Of a stretch of 37,470 bases of DNA, positions 23,484-31,819 are shown piece by piece (the stretch's first letter is position 1; the number at the start of each line of letters is the position of its first letter). The stretch comes from DAOVQB01 sp023128935 (GTDB taxonomy: Bacteria; Eisenbacteria; RBG-16-71-46; CAIMUX01; WJJG01): contig DAOVQB010000020.1 of the NCBI GenBank assembly GCA_030628905.1, positions 1 to 37,470 on the forward strand, written 5' to 3'. The position numbers were made by a program, and so were the translations under genes. The notes under the pieces were generated by a model. That model was not told the DNA's origin and ran no database searches. It saw only the letters and a program-made list of their open reading frames with translations.

Positions 23484-25002
23484 GCACCACTCCCACTCGA
23501 AACAGCTCCGCCGGTGGTTCCAACACCCACTGGCCGCGCCATAGTACCCCTTGCACCAGTGCGCGGGAGAGGTCGCCCCCCGTCAACTCCAGCGGGTCTT
23601 CCCTATAGAGCACTCCGTCGGCGCGGCCTGGCACCCACCAATCCTCCAGCTCCCAGTAGCTGCCCGCCGGTCTGGATCGCGCCCCCAGATATACCGACAG
23701 CGCTTCCTGAGCCGTGAGGCGCTCCTCTTCCGCCGGGTGCGAGACAGCCCCGTGGAGGCCAAGGGCTGGATCCATCGGCATTCCATCCGAGCCAAATACC
23801 ATGGGGATCTCCAGATCCCAGACGCTACGCAGGGGGTTCATGCGCCGACACCGCTGGCTCCCGAGGGCGGTCTCATAGAGCCCTCCCGGCTGCTGCCACC
23901 GCGCAACGAAGTTGGGCTGCAATGAGAGGTGCACGCCCAGCTTCTGCGCCCGTTCGAGCATGGCATCATCGATCATCTCGGCATGCTCGATTGTCACCCG
24001 CCCGGGCCCGAGCCCATTCCCCGCAGCAGCCAGATGTTCCAATTGCCGGAGGATCTGATCGATGGCCGCATCACCAATGGCGTGAACCGACACGCATACA
24101 TCGGCGGCCAAGCAACGTTCAAACAGCTCGCAAAGCGCCTTATCCGTATAGAGCAAGGTTCCCTTATGCGAAGCATCTGCATAGGGCGTGCGTAGGGCTG
24201 CGCTGCGGGCACCCACGGAGCCATCAGCAAAGATCTTTATCCCACCGACGCGGAGCCCAGACCCACTGCAGGCATCTTGGCGGCATAGTACTTGAACCCG
24301 GTCGAGCTGATCAGGAGGGAGATAGAGGTTCACATCTAACTTGAGCAGCCCCTTCTCCGCAACGGCGAGGTAGCAGTCGAGCGCTCCGTAAGAGCCCATC
24401 TCCGAAACCCGTGTGATGCCCTTTGCGATGGCAACGTCCTGCGCCGCAAGAAGGGCCGCCTTCAGCTCCTCCTGCGTGGGGGGCCAGAGGGCACTGAGCT
24501 CCATCGACTGGCGTTCTGTCAAGATACCATCAGGATCGAGGTCATCCCAGTGATCGCTGGCTTTCTCCAGAGCGCGGGAATTGAGCACGGCCCGATGTCC
24601 GCAGACCCTGCGCATCACGACAGGCAGATCGGGAACTACATGGTCGATCTCCGCGCGCGTTGGCGCTTTCCGATCCGACCAACCACTCTCATCCCAGTTC
24701 ACAGCCCAGAGAACGGACTGTAGTCCCTGGTTGTGAACACGGTACTCGACCAGCAGCTGAAGGGCTTCGTCCAGTGACGTGCAGGCCGAAAGATCACAGC
24801 GCTTCCGGGCAAGGCCCAGGTGAAGCAGGTGGTTGTGCGCATCCTGGAAGCCGGGTGTCAGATAGAGATTCCGCTGTGCCCCATCCGGCAGATGCTGGAA
24901 GTGCGCGATCCGCCCTTGGCGGAACGTGAGATCGAAGAGACCACAGTCCCTCCGATAGAAATCCTGTAGGATCACGCCTCTGAGCGTAAAATCTCTAAGC
25001 AT
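23473..25002 (-). CDS. Amidohydrolase, YtcJ-like (Amidohydro_3)
   Basis: The 509-residue protein has the amidohydrolase superfamily layout. The metal-binding HxH is in TPGFQDAHNHLLHLG (His56, His58). It then has GGIKIFADGSVGARSAAL, CVSVHAIGDAAIDQIL, VTIEHAEMIDDAMLERA, VHLSLQPNFVA and MVFGSDGMPMDP, with the final Asp expected in the active site. The C-terminal beta-sandwich part includes ADGVLYREDPLEL. This pattern is that of the YtcJ/exoenzyme-regulatory-protein AepA group, whose substrates are largely unknown. ATG 25002 is used instead of an in-frame TTG at 25035, leaving 23 bases after the zinc-ribbon gene. The downstream phosphatase gene overlaps its end. Confidence 0.9.
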   Translation of the reverse strand: MLRDFTLRGVILQDFYRRDCGLFDLTFRQGRIAHFQHLPDGAQRNLYLTPGFQDAHNHLLHLGLARKRCDLSACTSLDEALQLLVEYRVHNQGLQSVLWAVNWDESGWSDRKAPTRAEIDHVVPDLPVVMRRVCGHRAVLNSRALEKASDHWDDLDPDGILTERQSMELSALWPPTQEELKAALLAAQDVAIAKGITRVSEMGSYGALDCYLAVAEKGLLKLDVNLYLPPDQLDRVQVLCRQDACSGSGLRVGGIKIFADGSVGARSAALRTPYADASHKGTLLYTDKALCELFERCLAADVCVSVHAIGDAAIDQILRQLEHLAAAGNGLGPGRVTIEHAEMIDDAMLERAQKLGVHLSLQPNFVARWQQPGGLYETALGSQRCRRMNPLRSVWDLEIPMVFGSDGMPMDPALGLHGAVSHPAEEERLTAQEALSVYLGARSRPAGSYWELEDWWVPGRADGVLYREDPLELTGGDLSRALVQGVLWRGQWVLEPPAELFRVGVVHAR

Positions 25003-25025
25003 CACTCGCGACCCGATCCGGGGTC

Positions 25026-25373
25026 CTAAAGCCAATAGAGAACCCGGCCGCAGCTCTCGCAGGTAGGAAGTGGATCGCTATCGGTAAACGCGCGCGTCCT
25101 GGACGTGGGGAGTTCCTGAAAGCAACCCAGACAGATCCTGTTGAGGATCGGCACCACAGCTCGCTCGTAGCGTCTCCGGATGCGCCAGTAGACGCGCAAG
25201 TCCTGCCCTGGAATCTGTTTGATCAGCTTCTCGCGCGCCTTTTCCAGCTGTTCAAGCCCTCCCACAGAGAAGCCCAACGCTTCCTCTTGCTCCTTGCTGG
25301 CCGGGTCCTGTACTTCGCGAATCATCAACTCAAGGTCCTGAAGCTGCGCTAGCTTCTGTACCCGATCACTCAC
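25026..25373 (-). CDS. C4-type zinc-ribbon protein with helical N-terminus
   Basis: The 115-residue protein has a helical, charged N-terminal half (residues 1-75) and a C-terminal zinc ribbon with paired cysteines: ICLGCFQELP (Cys81, Cys84) and CESCGRVLYW (Cys105, Cys108). This resembles the zf-RING_7/DUF164 family, usually a longer coiled coil followed by the same ribbon. Here the coil is short. Functions of the family are poorly known; a nucleic-acid or protein contact is inferred. The start is a GTG at 25373 that overlaps the EIIA stop by 8 bases and has a G-rich site upstream, so the two are likely translationally coupled. Confidence 0.75.
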   Translation of the reverse strand: MSDRVQKLAQLQDLELMIREVQDPASKEQEEALGFSVGGLEQLEKAREKLIKQIPGQDLRVYWRIRRRYERAVVPILNRICLGCFQELPTSRTRAFTDSDPLPTCESCGRVLYWL

Positions 25374-25836
25374 CTAGCGCCCCCCTAACCACCTCCTGAA
25401 ACTCGTCAAAGCATTCCACTGCGAACATTTTCTCCCTGACATCCTCGCGGTTGACCATTTCAACGATCTTCCCCAGTAGGGGCAGGTACTCCTGCTTGTT
25501 GTCCTCGTACGGCGCAACGATCAGGAAAAAAATCCTGCAGACCTCATTGTCCATGGCATCGAAATCAATGCCGCGCCGGGATACCGCGAAAACGACCTTC
25601 GTCTGCGTGGCGGCCGTGCTGCGCCCGTGCGGAATAGCCACACCCTTGCCAAGCCCAGTGCTCCCGAGACTTTCCCGGCGGCGGATCATCTCGAGGAGCA
25701 GACCTGGATCGCGGATGTCGTCATCCTCCGCAAGAATCCGGCTCATCTCGCTGAGGACCCCATCTTTCGAGCGCGCACGCAGGCCATTTATGAAGCGGTC
25801 TGGGCTGAAGTAGGAGAGAACCTCCTCTGCAGTCAT
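25366..25836 (-). CDS. PTS EIIA type-2 domain protein (PtsN/fructose EIIA-like)
   Basis: The 156-residue protein is a stand-alone phosphotransferase EIIA domain of the mannitol/fructose/Ntr type. The phospho-accepting histidine is in GLGKGVAIPHGRS (His70). Other family features are REXLGSTG-like RRRESLGSTGLG, FAVSRRGIDFDAMDN, RIFFLIVAP and LPLLGKIVEMVN. No EIIB, EIIC, HPr or EI gene is in the window, so a regulatory role like EIIA-Ntr is more likely than sugar uptake. The ATG at 25836 has AGGAG at 5 bases, which overrides a longer in-frame reading to 25986. The zinc-ribbon gene overlaps its end. Confidence 0.92.
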   Translation of the reverse strand: MTAEEVLSYFSPDRFINGLRARSKDGVLSEMSRILAEDDDIRDPGLLLEMIRRRESLGSTGLGKGVAIPHGRSTAATQTKVVFAVSRRGIDFDAMDNEVCRIFFLIVAPYEDNKQEYLPLLGKIVEMVNREDVREKMFAVECFDEFQEVVRGALGE

Positions 25837-26008
25837 TTCTTCTCCTTCTGAATTAGAAGAGCTGGCGTCGCTGAAGACCCCACTCACGCCGAGTGAAGAT
25901 AGCGCCCGATCAAGCACAACACAACCTGAGAATCCGTATGGGTCACTGGCAATAGCGTGCCTGGCGTCCTCCTGCTGTTGACCCACGCGCGTCCCCCAGC
26001 CACCTGCG

Positions 26009-26875
26009 CTACGGGAGCCAGCGAGGTTTAATCAACGCTACCACGGCTTCCTCGGTAACCCAGCCTCGCATCTGGTCCGAGATCCACACTTCCCTCCACT
26101 CACCCGCTGGCCTTCCCATGTGCAATAGGGTGCCCGCGTGGAGCACGAACTGAACTGTCTCACCCTCCCGCGGGCCCGAACGTACTTGGGCTTCCTCTAC
26201 TACAATCACTCCTGAAGGCGCCGATGCGATCTGGTAGGCCTTGAGCATCAGGCCGATGGTGCTGAGTCCGACGAGCAGGGCAACGAGCGCAAGCCCCCAG
26301 CGGCTCCACCTCCGCAATGCTTCCCGTCCCGTCCAGTGGACTGCGAGAACCAGGGCACCCAGCCAGAACAGAGCAACTATGATCCGGACTACATCTGATG
26401 GCGAGTAGCTGTCCAGCAGCCCAGAAAGCAAGCCCAGCAATCTGGAGCTTTCTTTCTCAGGCAATCGGTCTCGCCCCTTGGAGGTGACGGTTCTCAAGTT
26501 GTGCCTGATGTTCGGATCTCGCGGGGAAAGCCGTCTGGCCTCTTCGAAATACGCCACGGCCCACCCGATCCGACCGGCCTTGTAGCTGGCACAACCCAGG
26601 TTGTAGTAGAGCGCCGCAGAACACCACCCCAGCGCCAGCGCTTGACGATAGCATTCAACAGCCTCCCCGTAGCGACTGGCTTCGTAGGCAGCCCCAGCCT
26701 CACGGATCGATTCAACGACAGATTGAGGGGGTGCCATACCGGCCCCCGCGGCGCTGGGCAGTGCCGCCAGGCTGAGCAGGCAACAGCACAAGTAAGCGCT
26801 CCGCATAGTCACCCTGCGCAGGCCAGCCGCATTTCCCCTACCCCGCATCGGGGTTCTCTGGCACGCATGGCTCAT
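26009..26875 (-). CDS. batE: BatE: TPR and SH3-like membrane protein
   Basis: The 288-residue protein has an N-terminal signal segment (about 25-45), TPR repeats (about 55-125: YEASRYGEAVECYRQALALG, ALYYNLGCASYKAGRIGWAV), two membrane helices (about 160-180 and 190-212) and a C-terminal bacterial SH3-like domain (VIVVEEAQVRSGPREGE ... MRGWVTEEAVVAL). This order matches BatE of the Bacteroides aerotolerance operon. ATG 26875 overlaps the BatD stop as ATGA and has GGAG at 7 bases. ATG 26806 is a second possible start with AGGGTGA. It is the last Bat gene. The proteins probably form one envelope complex, but the function of Bat systems is unsettled. Confidence 0.85.
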   Translation of the reverse strand: MSHACQRTPMRGRGNAAGLRRVTMRSAYLCCCLLSLAALPSAAGAGMAPPQSVVESIREAGAAYEASRYGEAVECYRQALALGWCSAALYYNLGCASYKAGRIGWAVAYFEEARRLSPRDPNIRHNLRTVTSKGRDRLPEKESSRLLGLLSGLLDSYSPSDVVRIIVALFWLGALVLAVHWTGREALRRWSRWGLALVALLVGLSTIGLMLKAYQIASAPSGVIVVEEAQVRSGPREGETVQFVLHAGTLLHMGRPAGEWREVWISDQMRGWVTEEAVVALIKPRWLP

Positions 26876-28761
26876 AGGCCTGCTCCAAGTGCTGATCCTC
26901 TCAGAGCACTCTCAAGCTCTCGAACGAGGGCAGCGGAGATCTCCATCCGCTGCCGTATCTCCCCGGCACCACCAGCCCCAAAGCGCACCTCATCCGCCCA
27001 ATCCAGCAGCGATAGCGTCTGCTGGAGAAGTTCAGCCGAAATCCAAGCATCAGCGAGCGCATTGCGCAGGTCCGCGCGCCGCAGGCCGCGCACCTCCAGA
27101 TCCAACCAATCGCTCAGATAGACCTCGAAGGCTTCGGACAGATCCCCTGCCACCCGCGATGCCGACTCGCCCGTGTTGATCCGAGCCAAGCGTGCGCGCA
27201 TCCTCTTGGCGGCCCCAGCCCGCCGAGCCAGGGAAGGATTACGTTCCAACACCAGTCGGTGACGGCGGAACCAGGCAGCTCCCGCAACGATCCCTAACGG
27301 CAGAAGATGGACAAGCCAGAACCAGGACAGCTGGTCTGGCCGTGACGGCTTAAGTCCCTCCAGCAAATCGGTGCGGATGTAAAGGATGTCATCTCCCAAC
27401 GCAACGATGCCCTCGGCGCCAGATCCCCCCGGTGACATAATGAGCGGATGCACATCGATCTGCAGCGGGCCGGAGCAGATCGCTGCATATCGTTCCTGGC
27501 GGGGGTTGAAAAAAGTCAGGCAAACCGGATCCAGAGAAAGCGGTCCAGACCGCGTAGGAATTAGGACCTGCGTGAAGGTTTTCTCTCCCACCACTCGGCC
27601 ATCCTTCTTCTCCACCGAGACCGCTTCTCCCGAATCATAGACCCGCAAGCCCTCCCACTGGGGCCACTCGGGCTCGGCAATCGTCTGGACATGGCCGGAG
27701 CCACGTACGCTGACTATGAGCGCCAGCGGTTCGCCCTGTTTGGCTTCCGGTGCATCAAACCGCGCATCGATCTCATACTCTCCCACGGTACCCGTAAAGC
27801 CTTCAGGTCGATCGTGTTGGGGCAACGGCTTCACCTGAATGCGCCTCGCCTCGGTCGTCAGCGGAATCTGCCGGCGGCCAAAGATGCTCCCTCCAAAAAA
27901 AACCGAGCCCCCCCCCCTACGGCGGGAACGGTCGGGCACATGGCAGACGATGCGCCCCGGTCCGATCTCAAGCTCACCGGCCTTGGTAGGGAAAAGCGCC
28001 CAGGCAATCTCCCGCACATCGTAGTAGTTCCCATCGATCTCGACGCGGTAGTCGCGTTGGGGCCCCAAATCCTCTCGCCAGAACCCCTCTGTGGTGGGAG
28101 GTTCAAAACCAGTAATCTCGTATAATCGGATGTCGGTCCTCTGGTAGAGCAGGAAGCGGAGGACGATTTGTTCATCTAGATAGGCCTGTGTCTTGTCCAG
28201 TTCAATCCTGGCAAACAGCGCCGTTGCCGGCGCTCCGCTCGTTGAGTGGTCGCTTTGGCGCGTGCCCCCCTGCCTCGAAGCGGGAGCCTGGCCACCAGCA
28301 GCGGTGATCCGTAGCGTGACGGGTTCACCCCGATAGAGGCGCCCCTTGTCTTCGACTGTGATTGGCCCGAGTGAATAAGTGCCCTCTTTCCGGGCTGCGA
28401 TCTTGTACGTATAGATGATCGAGGAAGAGAACTTACCATTGACCCAACTGATGTTCGTGCTGTGCCCTGCGTCGTAGATCTCAAGCCCCTCCGTTTTGGG
28501 AACCTGTGGCGCCTTAGCCCGCCTGGAGAAGTTCTCCAATGAAACCTCAAGGACAACTACCTCGCCCACGGAGACCTGGCTGCGATTGATCTCGGTGCGG
28601 ATGCGCGGCTCGCCGGCGCCAGCTGGGGCCGCAATGCCGGCCGCGCTCACAAGGAATAGGAACATCAATAAAGCCGCCGGCGCGCGCATCTGCTCGAGCC
28701 TGAACTTCCCGCCAAGCCCCTGCTGCGGCTTTGAAGTGGCCTGTGGCTGGTGTCGTTTCAT
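26872..28761 (-). CDS. batD: BatD: exported Ig-rich membrane protein
   Basis: This 629-residue protein carries an N-terminal signal or anchor segment (near ALLMFLFLVSAAGIAAPAGA). Several beta-sandwich modules follow, beginning RTEINRSQVSVGEVVVLEVS, which is the typical BatD opening. The next characteristic stretch is SIIYTYKIAARKEGTYSLGP. One membrane helix (about 492-508, LVHLLPLGIVAGAAW) is followed by a helical C-terminal domain. This matches BatD (oxygen-tolerance protein). ATG 28761 follows a strong G-rich site (GGGAGGGGTGGGGG). A run of ten G and a run of eight T (coding strand) sit 5 bases apart within the gene (27895-27917), encoding a Gly-Gly-Gly-Ser-Val-Phe-Phe stretch, and could allow slippage. 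BatE overlaps its end. Confidence 0.9.
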   Translation of the reverse strand: MKRHQPQATSKPQQGLGGKFRLEQMRAPAALLMFLFLVSAAGIAAPAGAGEPRIRTEINRSQVSVGEVVVLEVSLENFSRRAKAPQVPKTEGLEIYDAGHSTNISWVNGKFSSSIIYTYKIAARKEGTYSLGPITVEDKGRLYRGEPVTLRITAAGGQAPASRQGGTRQSDHSTSGAPATALFARIELDKTQAYLDEQIVLRFLLYQRTDIRLYEITGFEPPTTEGFWREDLGPQRDYRVEIDGNYYDVREIAWALFPTKAGELEIGPGRIVCHVPDRSRRRGGGSVFFGGSIFGRRQIPLTTEARRIQVKPLPQHDRPEGFTGTVGEYEIDARFDAPEAKQGEPLALIVSVRGSGHVQTIAEPEWPQWEGLRVYDSGEAVSVEKKDGRVVGEKTFTQVLIPTRSGPLSLDPVCLTFFNPRQERYAAICSGPLQIDVHPLIMSPGGSGAEGIVALGDDILYIRTDLLEGLKPSRPDQLSWFWLVHLLPLGIVAGAAWFRRHRLVLERNPSLARRAGAAKRMRARLARINTGESASRVAGDLSEAFEVYLSDWLDLEVRGLRRADLRNALADAWISAELLQQTLSLLDWADEVRFGAGGAGEIRQRMEISAALVRELESALRGSALGAGL

Positions 28762-28846
28762 CGCCCCCACCCCTCCCTGCAATCCCTCTCTACACGGAGA
28801 TTGCGAGTAGGCACCGGCATCGCGTGGGCCGGAGGATGCATCTCTC

Positions 28847-30811
28847 CTACCAATCCTTCTCTACGCGCGTATTGCGGGATCTGGCTTGGAAGCGCTTCTG
28901 CAGCAACTCCTTCTCTGTCGCCTCCAGCCCCTTGAGGATCTGCATCAGCTGCATGGTCTCCAGATCCACCACACTGTCTGGCTCGGCAACCGAGCGATCC
29001 GATGATTCCTGATCGCACTGGGAATCCTGCTCCTCATCTGGCCGTCGATCTTGTTGATCCTGCGAGTACTCTTCCTGGCCCCGCTCCTGTTGAGAGGAAT
29101 CCTGCTGCTTGTCCTGCTCGTCCTGTTTGTCCTGCTCGCTCGAATCCTCGCCGGATTGCTCCTGGCGCTCCTGCGGCTGTGAATCCTCCTGACCCTGGGA
29201 TCCATCCTCCGGGCTCTCATCCTCACCGCTTTCCTGGTTGTCGGACTTCTGGTCCCCGGAATCCTGATCACAGGAGCCCGGCTGCGACGAGGAGTCCGGC
29301 ATCTGGGAGAGCTGATCAAGCAGTAGCTGGGTCAGCTCCAGATTGAGTTTCGCGTCCTCATTCTCCTGGTTCAGTCGCAGCGCCTTGGCATAGACCTCGC
29401 GCGCCTCAAGGAGATTGCCCTGCCGATGCAAGTTGTTGCCATAGTTATAGGCCAGCTGAGATGCAAGGCGTCCTGGCGCGCGGCCGCTGCCGATCTCGTA
29501 GAATTCCTGGGCCTGCGGGAAGTCACCTCTCAAATGATAGAGGTTACCCAGATTGTAGAGCGGCCGGGGATCGTCGGGGTGTTCGGACCGGTAGATCTCA
29601 TTCTCCTCGAGCTGCTTCGTCCACTCCTCATCGGAAAGGGCACCCTCTTGCGGCCCAGACGGAGATTCCTGCCCGGAGGATCGGCCCTGCTCCGCTGCGG
29701 ACTGAGATCCCTGCCCGGAGGATCGGCCCTGCTCCGCTGCCAAGGTATCCCCTGCGGCCCAGGCCAGCAGCGCGATGCACAGCAGCAACGGCGCGCTAAG
29801 CCCACTGCCCCGCTTTGGCCTTCTGCGCAAGGGGATCCACCATTGGGCGAGCAAGAGAACGATGGCGGGCCACAAAAAATAGCTGTAGCGCTCTTCATAG
29901 AGCACGCGGATCCCACCCTCCAGCTCCTTCTTGTCCATCTGGTCGATCGCCTTCATAACCCTATCCAGCCCGAGCGTACCGCCGGCACGAACGTACAGTC
30001 CACGGGTCGACTCCGCAATCCTGCGCAGGCTGTCGTCATTGAGCCTGGTGAGAATGATCTTGCCCGACTTGTCCTTCTTATACCCCTCGATACTGCCCTC
30101 GCTGTCGCGCACCGGGATCGGCTCGCCACTGGCGCTGCCAATGCCCACCGAAAAGACCCGGACGCCGGCCCTGCGCGCTTCCCGTGCGGCTTCTTCCACC
30201 TCACCGGCGTGGTCTTCTCCGTCCGAGATGAGGATCAGCGCCTTGAACTCATCACCGTCGGAGTCAAAGGCCCGGGTCGAGACGCGCAAGGCCTCGGCCA
30301 GGCTTGTGCCGGGCTCGGGGATCAGATCCGGCCCCATGAACTCGAGGAACATGCGGGCAGCCGCGTAGTCAAGGGTCAAGGGACATTGGACAAAGGCGGC
30401 CCCCGCAAAGGCAACCAGCCCGATCCGATCACCACGGAGCCGGTCAATGATGCCGCCAATCTCGTGCCGGGCGCGCAACAGGCGGTTCGGTTTCAGATCC
30501 TCGGCGAGCATGCTTTCAGAAAGGTCGAGTGCGATCAGGACGTCAATCCCACGACGGGAAGCCTTCACATACTGCGTACCGCGCTGCGGGCGGGCGGCCC
30601 CCAGGATCAGGAATAGACAAGTCAGGAGGAGCAGCAGAAGACCCATCATGCGACGCCCCGTTGCCAGATGCTGCGTAAGCCGTGCCGACATACCTGGACT
30701 GAGAGCACGCTCGAGCGCGCGGCTCCCGGCGCGCAGCCGTGCCCAGGCAAACAGCCCCACCACGGGCAACAGGAGCAACAGCCAGAGTATGTGCGGATGA
30801 GCAAAGCGCAT
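28847..30811 (-). CDS. batB: BatB-BatC fusion: VWA domain plus TPR protein
   Basis: The 654-residue protein begins with two membrane helices (about 8-22, 56-72), then a VWA domain (about 88-285) with a full MIDAS: DLSES (Asp96, Ser98, Ser100), GTS (Thr169) and SDGED (Asp197). A third helix (about 311-326) follows, as in BatB. After it comes a hydrophobic, signal-like stretch (about 338-356), then TPR repeats (about 415-500: PLYNLGNLYHLRGDFPQAQ, LAYNYGNNLHRQGNLLEA), a Gln/Glu/Asp/Ser-rich tail (505-610) and a final helix LKGLEATEKELLQKRF, which is typical of BatC. The two proteins are thus joined. A 14-residue unit (AAEQGRSSGQ...) is duplicated at the junction. ATG 30811 has GGGGAG upstream. 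Confidence 0.93.
   Translation of the reverse strand: MRFAHPHILWLLLLLPVVGLFAWARLRAGSRALERALSPGMSARLTQHLATGRRMMGLLLLLLTCLFLILGAARPQRGTQYVKASRRGIDVLIALDLSESMLAEDLKPNRLLRARHEIGGIIDRLRGDRIGLVAFAGAAFVQCPLTLDYAAARMFLEFMGPDLIPEPGTSLAEALRVSTRAFDSDGDEFKALILISDGEDHAGEVEEAAREARRAGVRVFSVGIGSASGEPIPVRDSEGSIEGYKKDKSGKIILTRLNDDSLRRIAESTRGLYVRAGGTLGLDRVMKAIDQMDKKELEGGIRVLYEERYSYFLWPAIVLLLAQWWIPLRRRPKRGSGLSAPLLLCIALLAWAAGDTLAAEQGRSSGQGSQSAAEQGRSSGQESPSGPQEGALSDEEWTKQLEENEIYRSEHPDDPRPLYNLGNLYHLRGDFPQAQEFYEIGSGRAPGRLASQLAYNYGNNLHRQGNLLEAREVYAKALRLNQENEDAKLNLELTQLLLDQLSQMPDSSSQPGSCDQDSGDQKSDNQESGEDESPEDGSQGQEDSQPQERQEQSGEDSSEQDKQDEQDKQQDSSQQERGQEEYSQDQQDRRPDEEQDSQCDQESSDRSVAEPDSVVDLETMQLMQILKGLEATEKELLQKRFQARSRNTRVEKDW
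29662..29740 (-). repeat. 42-base-period tandem duplication inside the BatB-BatC gene
   Basis: A 37-base unit at 29662-29698 recurs at 29704-29740 with one mismatch, an offset of 42 bases (14 codons, in frame). It encodes the twice-repeated AAEQGRSSGQ segment exactly at the junction of the BatB-like and BatC-like parts. The near identity suggests a recent duplication in a tolerant linker. Confidence 0.85.
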
Positions 30812-30832
30812 TGCCTATCTCCCCACTCCGGG

Positions 30833-31819
30833 CTAGGGTGAACGCCGCAACCAGGTCGTTGCGAGCGCGATCTCTAGAAGCACAAGTCCCAAGGCGGGCC
30901 ATAGCAGCAGGGCGCCCAGGTCGCGGTACTCCACGAACTCCTCTGTCTCAACCTTGATCTTCTCGAGGGCATCAATCCGCTGGTAGATCCGCGCGAGCGA
31001 TGCGCTGTCCGTGGCGCGGAAATAGAGGCCGCCCGTAGTGTCGGCAATCGCCTGCAGTGTGTCTTCATCCAGGTCCACCTCCACATATTCAACGCGCCGG
31101 CCAAATAGCGGGTGCTCAACCGGATAGGGAGCCTTGCCCTTCGTTCCGGCACCGATGGTGTAGATCCGCACCCCCAGGGAGCGGGCCAGTCCGGCGGCTG
31201 TGAGCGGATCGAGCACCCCGGTATTGTTCATCCCATCAGTTAGCAGAATCGCCACGCGGCTCTTGCCTGGCACTCCCTTGAGGCGATTGAGGGCGTTGCC
31301 GATTGCCATCCCAACGGCTGTGCCATCTTTGATATCGCCGATCTCGATCTCATCTAGGAGCCGCAGCAGAACCCCGTGATCGGTCGTCAGGGGACACTGC
31401 GTGTAGGAGTTTGACGCAAACACCACGAGACCGATACGATCGCCCACGCGACCTTCAATGAATTTCCGGGCAACTTCCTTGGCGGCATCCAAGCGATTGC
31501 CGGGGGGAAAGTCGAGGGCTCTCATGCTGCCCGAGATATCGAGGGCCAGCACAATATCGATCCCCTCTGAATAGCTTTTGACCTTTGTACGCCCCAAGCG
31601 CGGACCAGCCAGCGCCAGCACGAGCAGCATCAGTGCCAGCGCTCGAAGAAGCGGTAGAGCACGCAGCGCTATCACCCGCGGGCTGCGCGGCAGAACGATG
31701 CCGGGGGGTGTGGCCAACCCCACCCCGCCCTCGATCCTCCACCGGAGCCAGGTGCGCAGGAACACCGCTACTGGGATCAGTAGCGCCAGAAGGATCAGCC
31801 AAGGCCTCGCGAGAGTCAT
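30833..31819 (-). CDS. batA: BatA: VWA-domain membrane protein
   Basis: The 328-residue protein has two N-terminal membrane helices (about 5-22 and 54-72), a VWA domain (about 85-285) and a C-terminal helix (about 305-322). The MIDAS is complete: LDISGSMRA (Asp94, Ser96, Ser98), IKDGTAVGMAIG and LLTDGMNNTG. Conserved BatA features include RLDAAKEVARKFIEGRVGDR and GLYFRATDSASLARIYQRID. Its ATG overlaps the stop of the upstream lipoprotein-like gene as ATGA (31816-31819). BatB follows 21 bases downstream. BatA and BatB are thought to bind through their VWA domains while MoxR remodels the complex with ATP. This is a family inference. Confidence 0.94.
   Translation of the reverse strand: MTLARPWLILLALLIPVAVFLRTWLRWRIEGGVGLATPPGIVLPRSPRVIALRALPLLRALALMLLVLALAGPRLGRTKVKSYSEGIDIVLALDISGSMRALDFPPGNRLDAAKEVARKFIEGRVGDRIGLVVFASNSYTQCPLTTDHGVLLRLLDEIEIGDIKDGTAVGMAIGNALNRLKGVPGKSRVAILLTDGMNNTGVLDPLTAAGLARSLGVRIYTIGAGTKGKAPYPVEHPLFGRRVEYVEVDLDEDTLQAIADTTGGLYFRATDSASLARIYQRIDALEKIKVETEEFVEYRDLGALLLWPALGLVLLEIALATTWLRRSP

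Noticed and set aside
29426..30616. A 396-codon plus-strand frame opposite the BatB-BatC gene
   Set aside because: It is an antisense shadow of a gene whose MIDAS and TPR motifs are clear.
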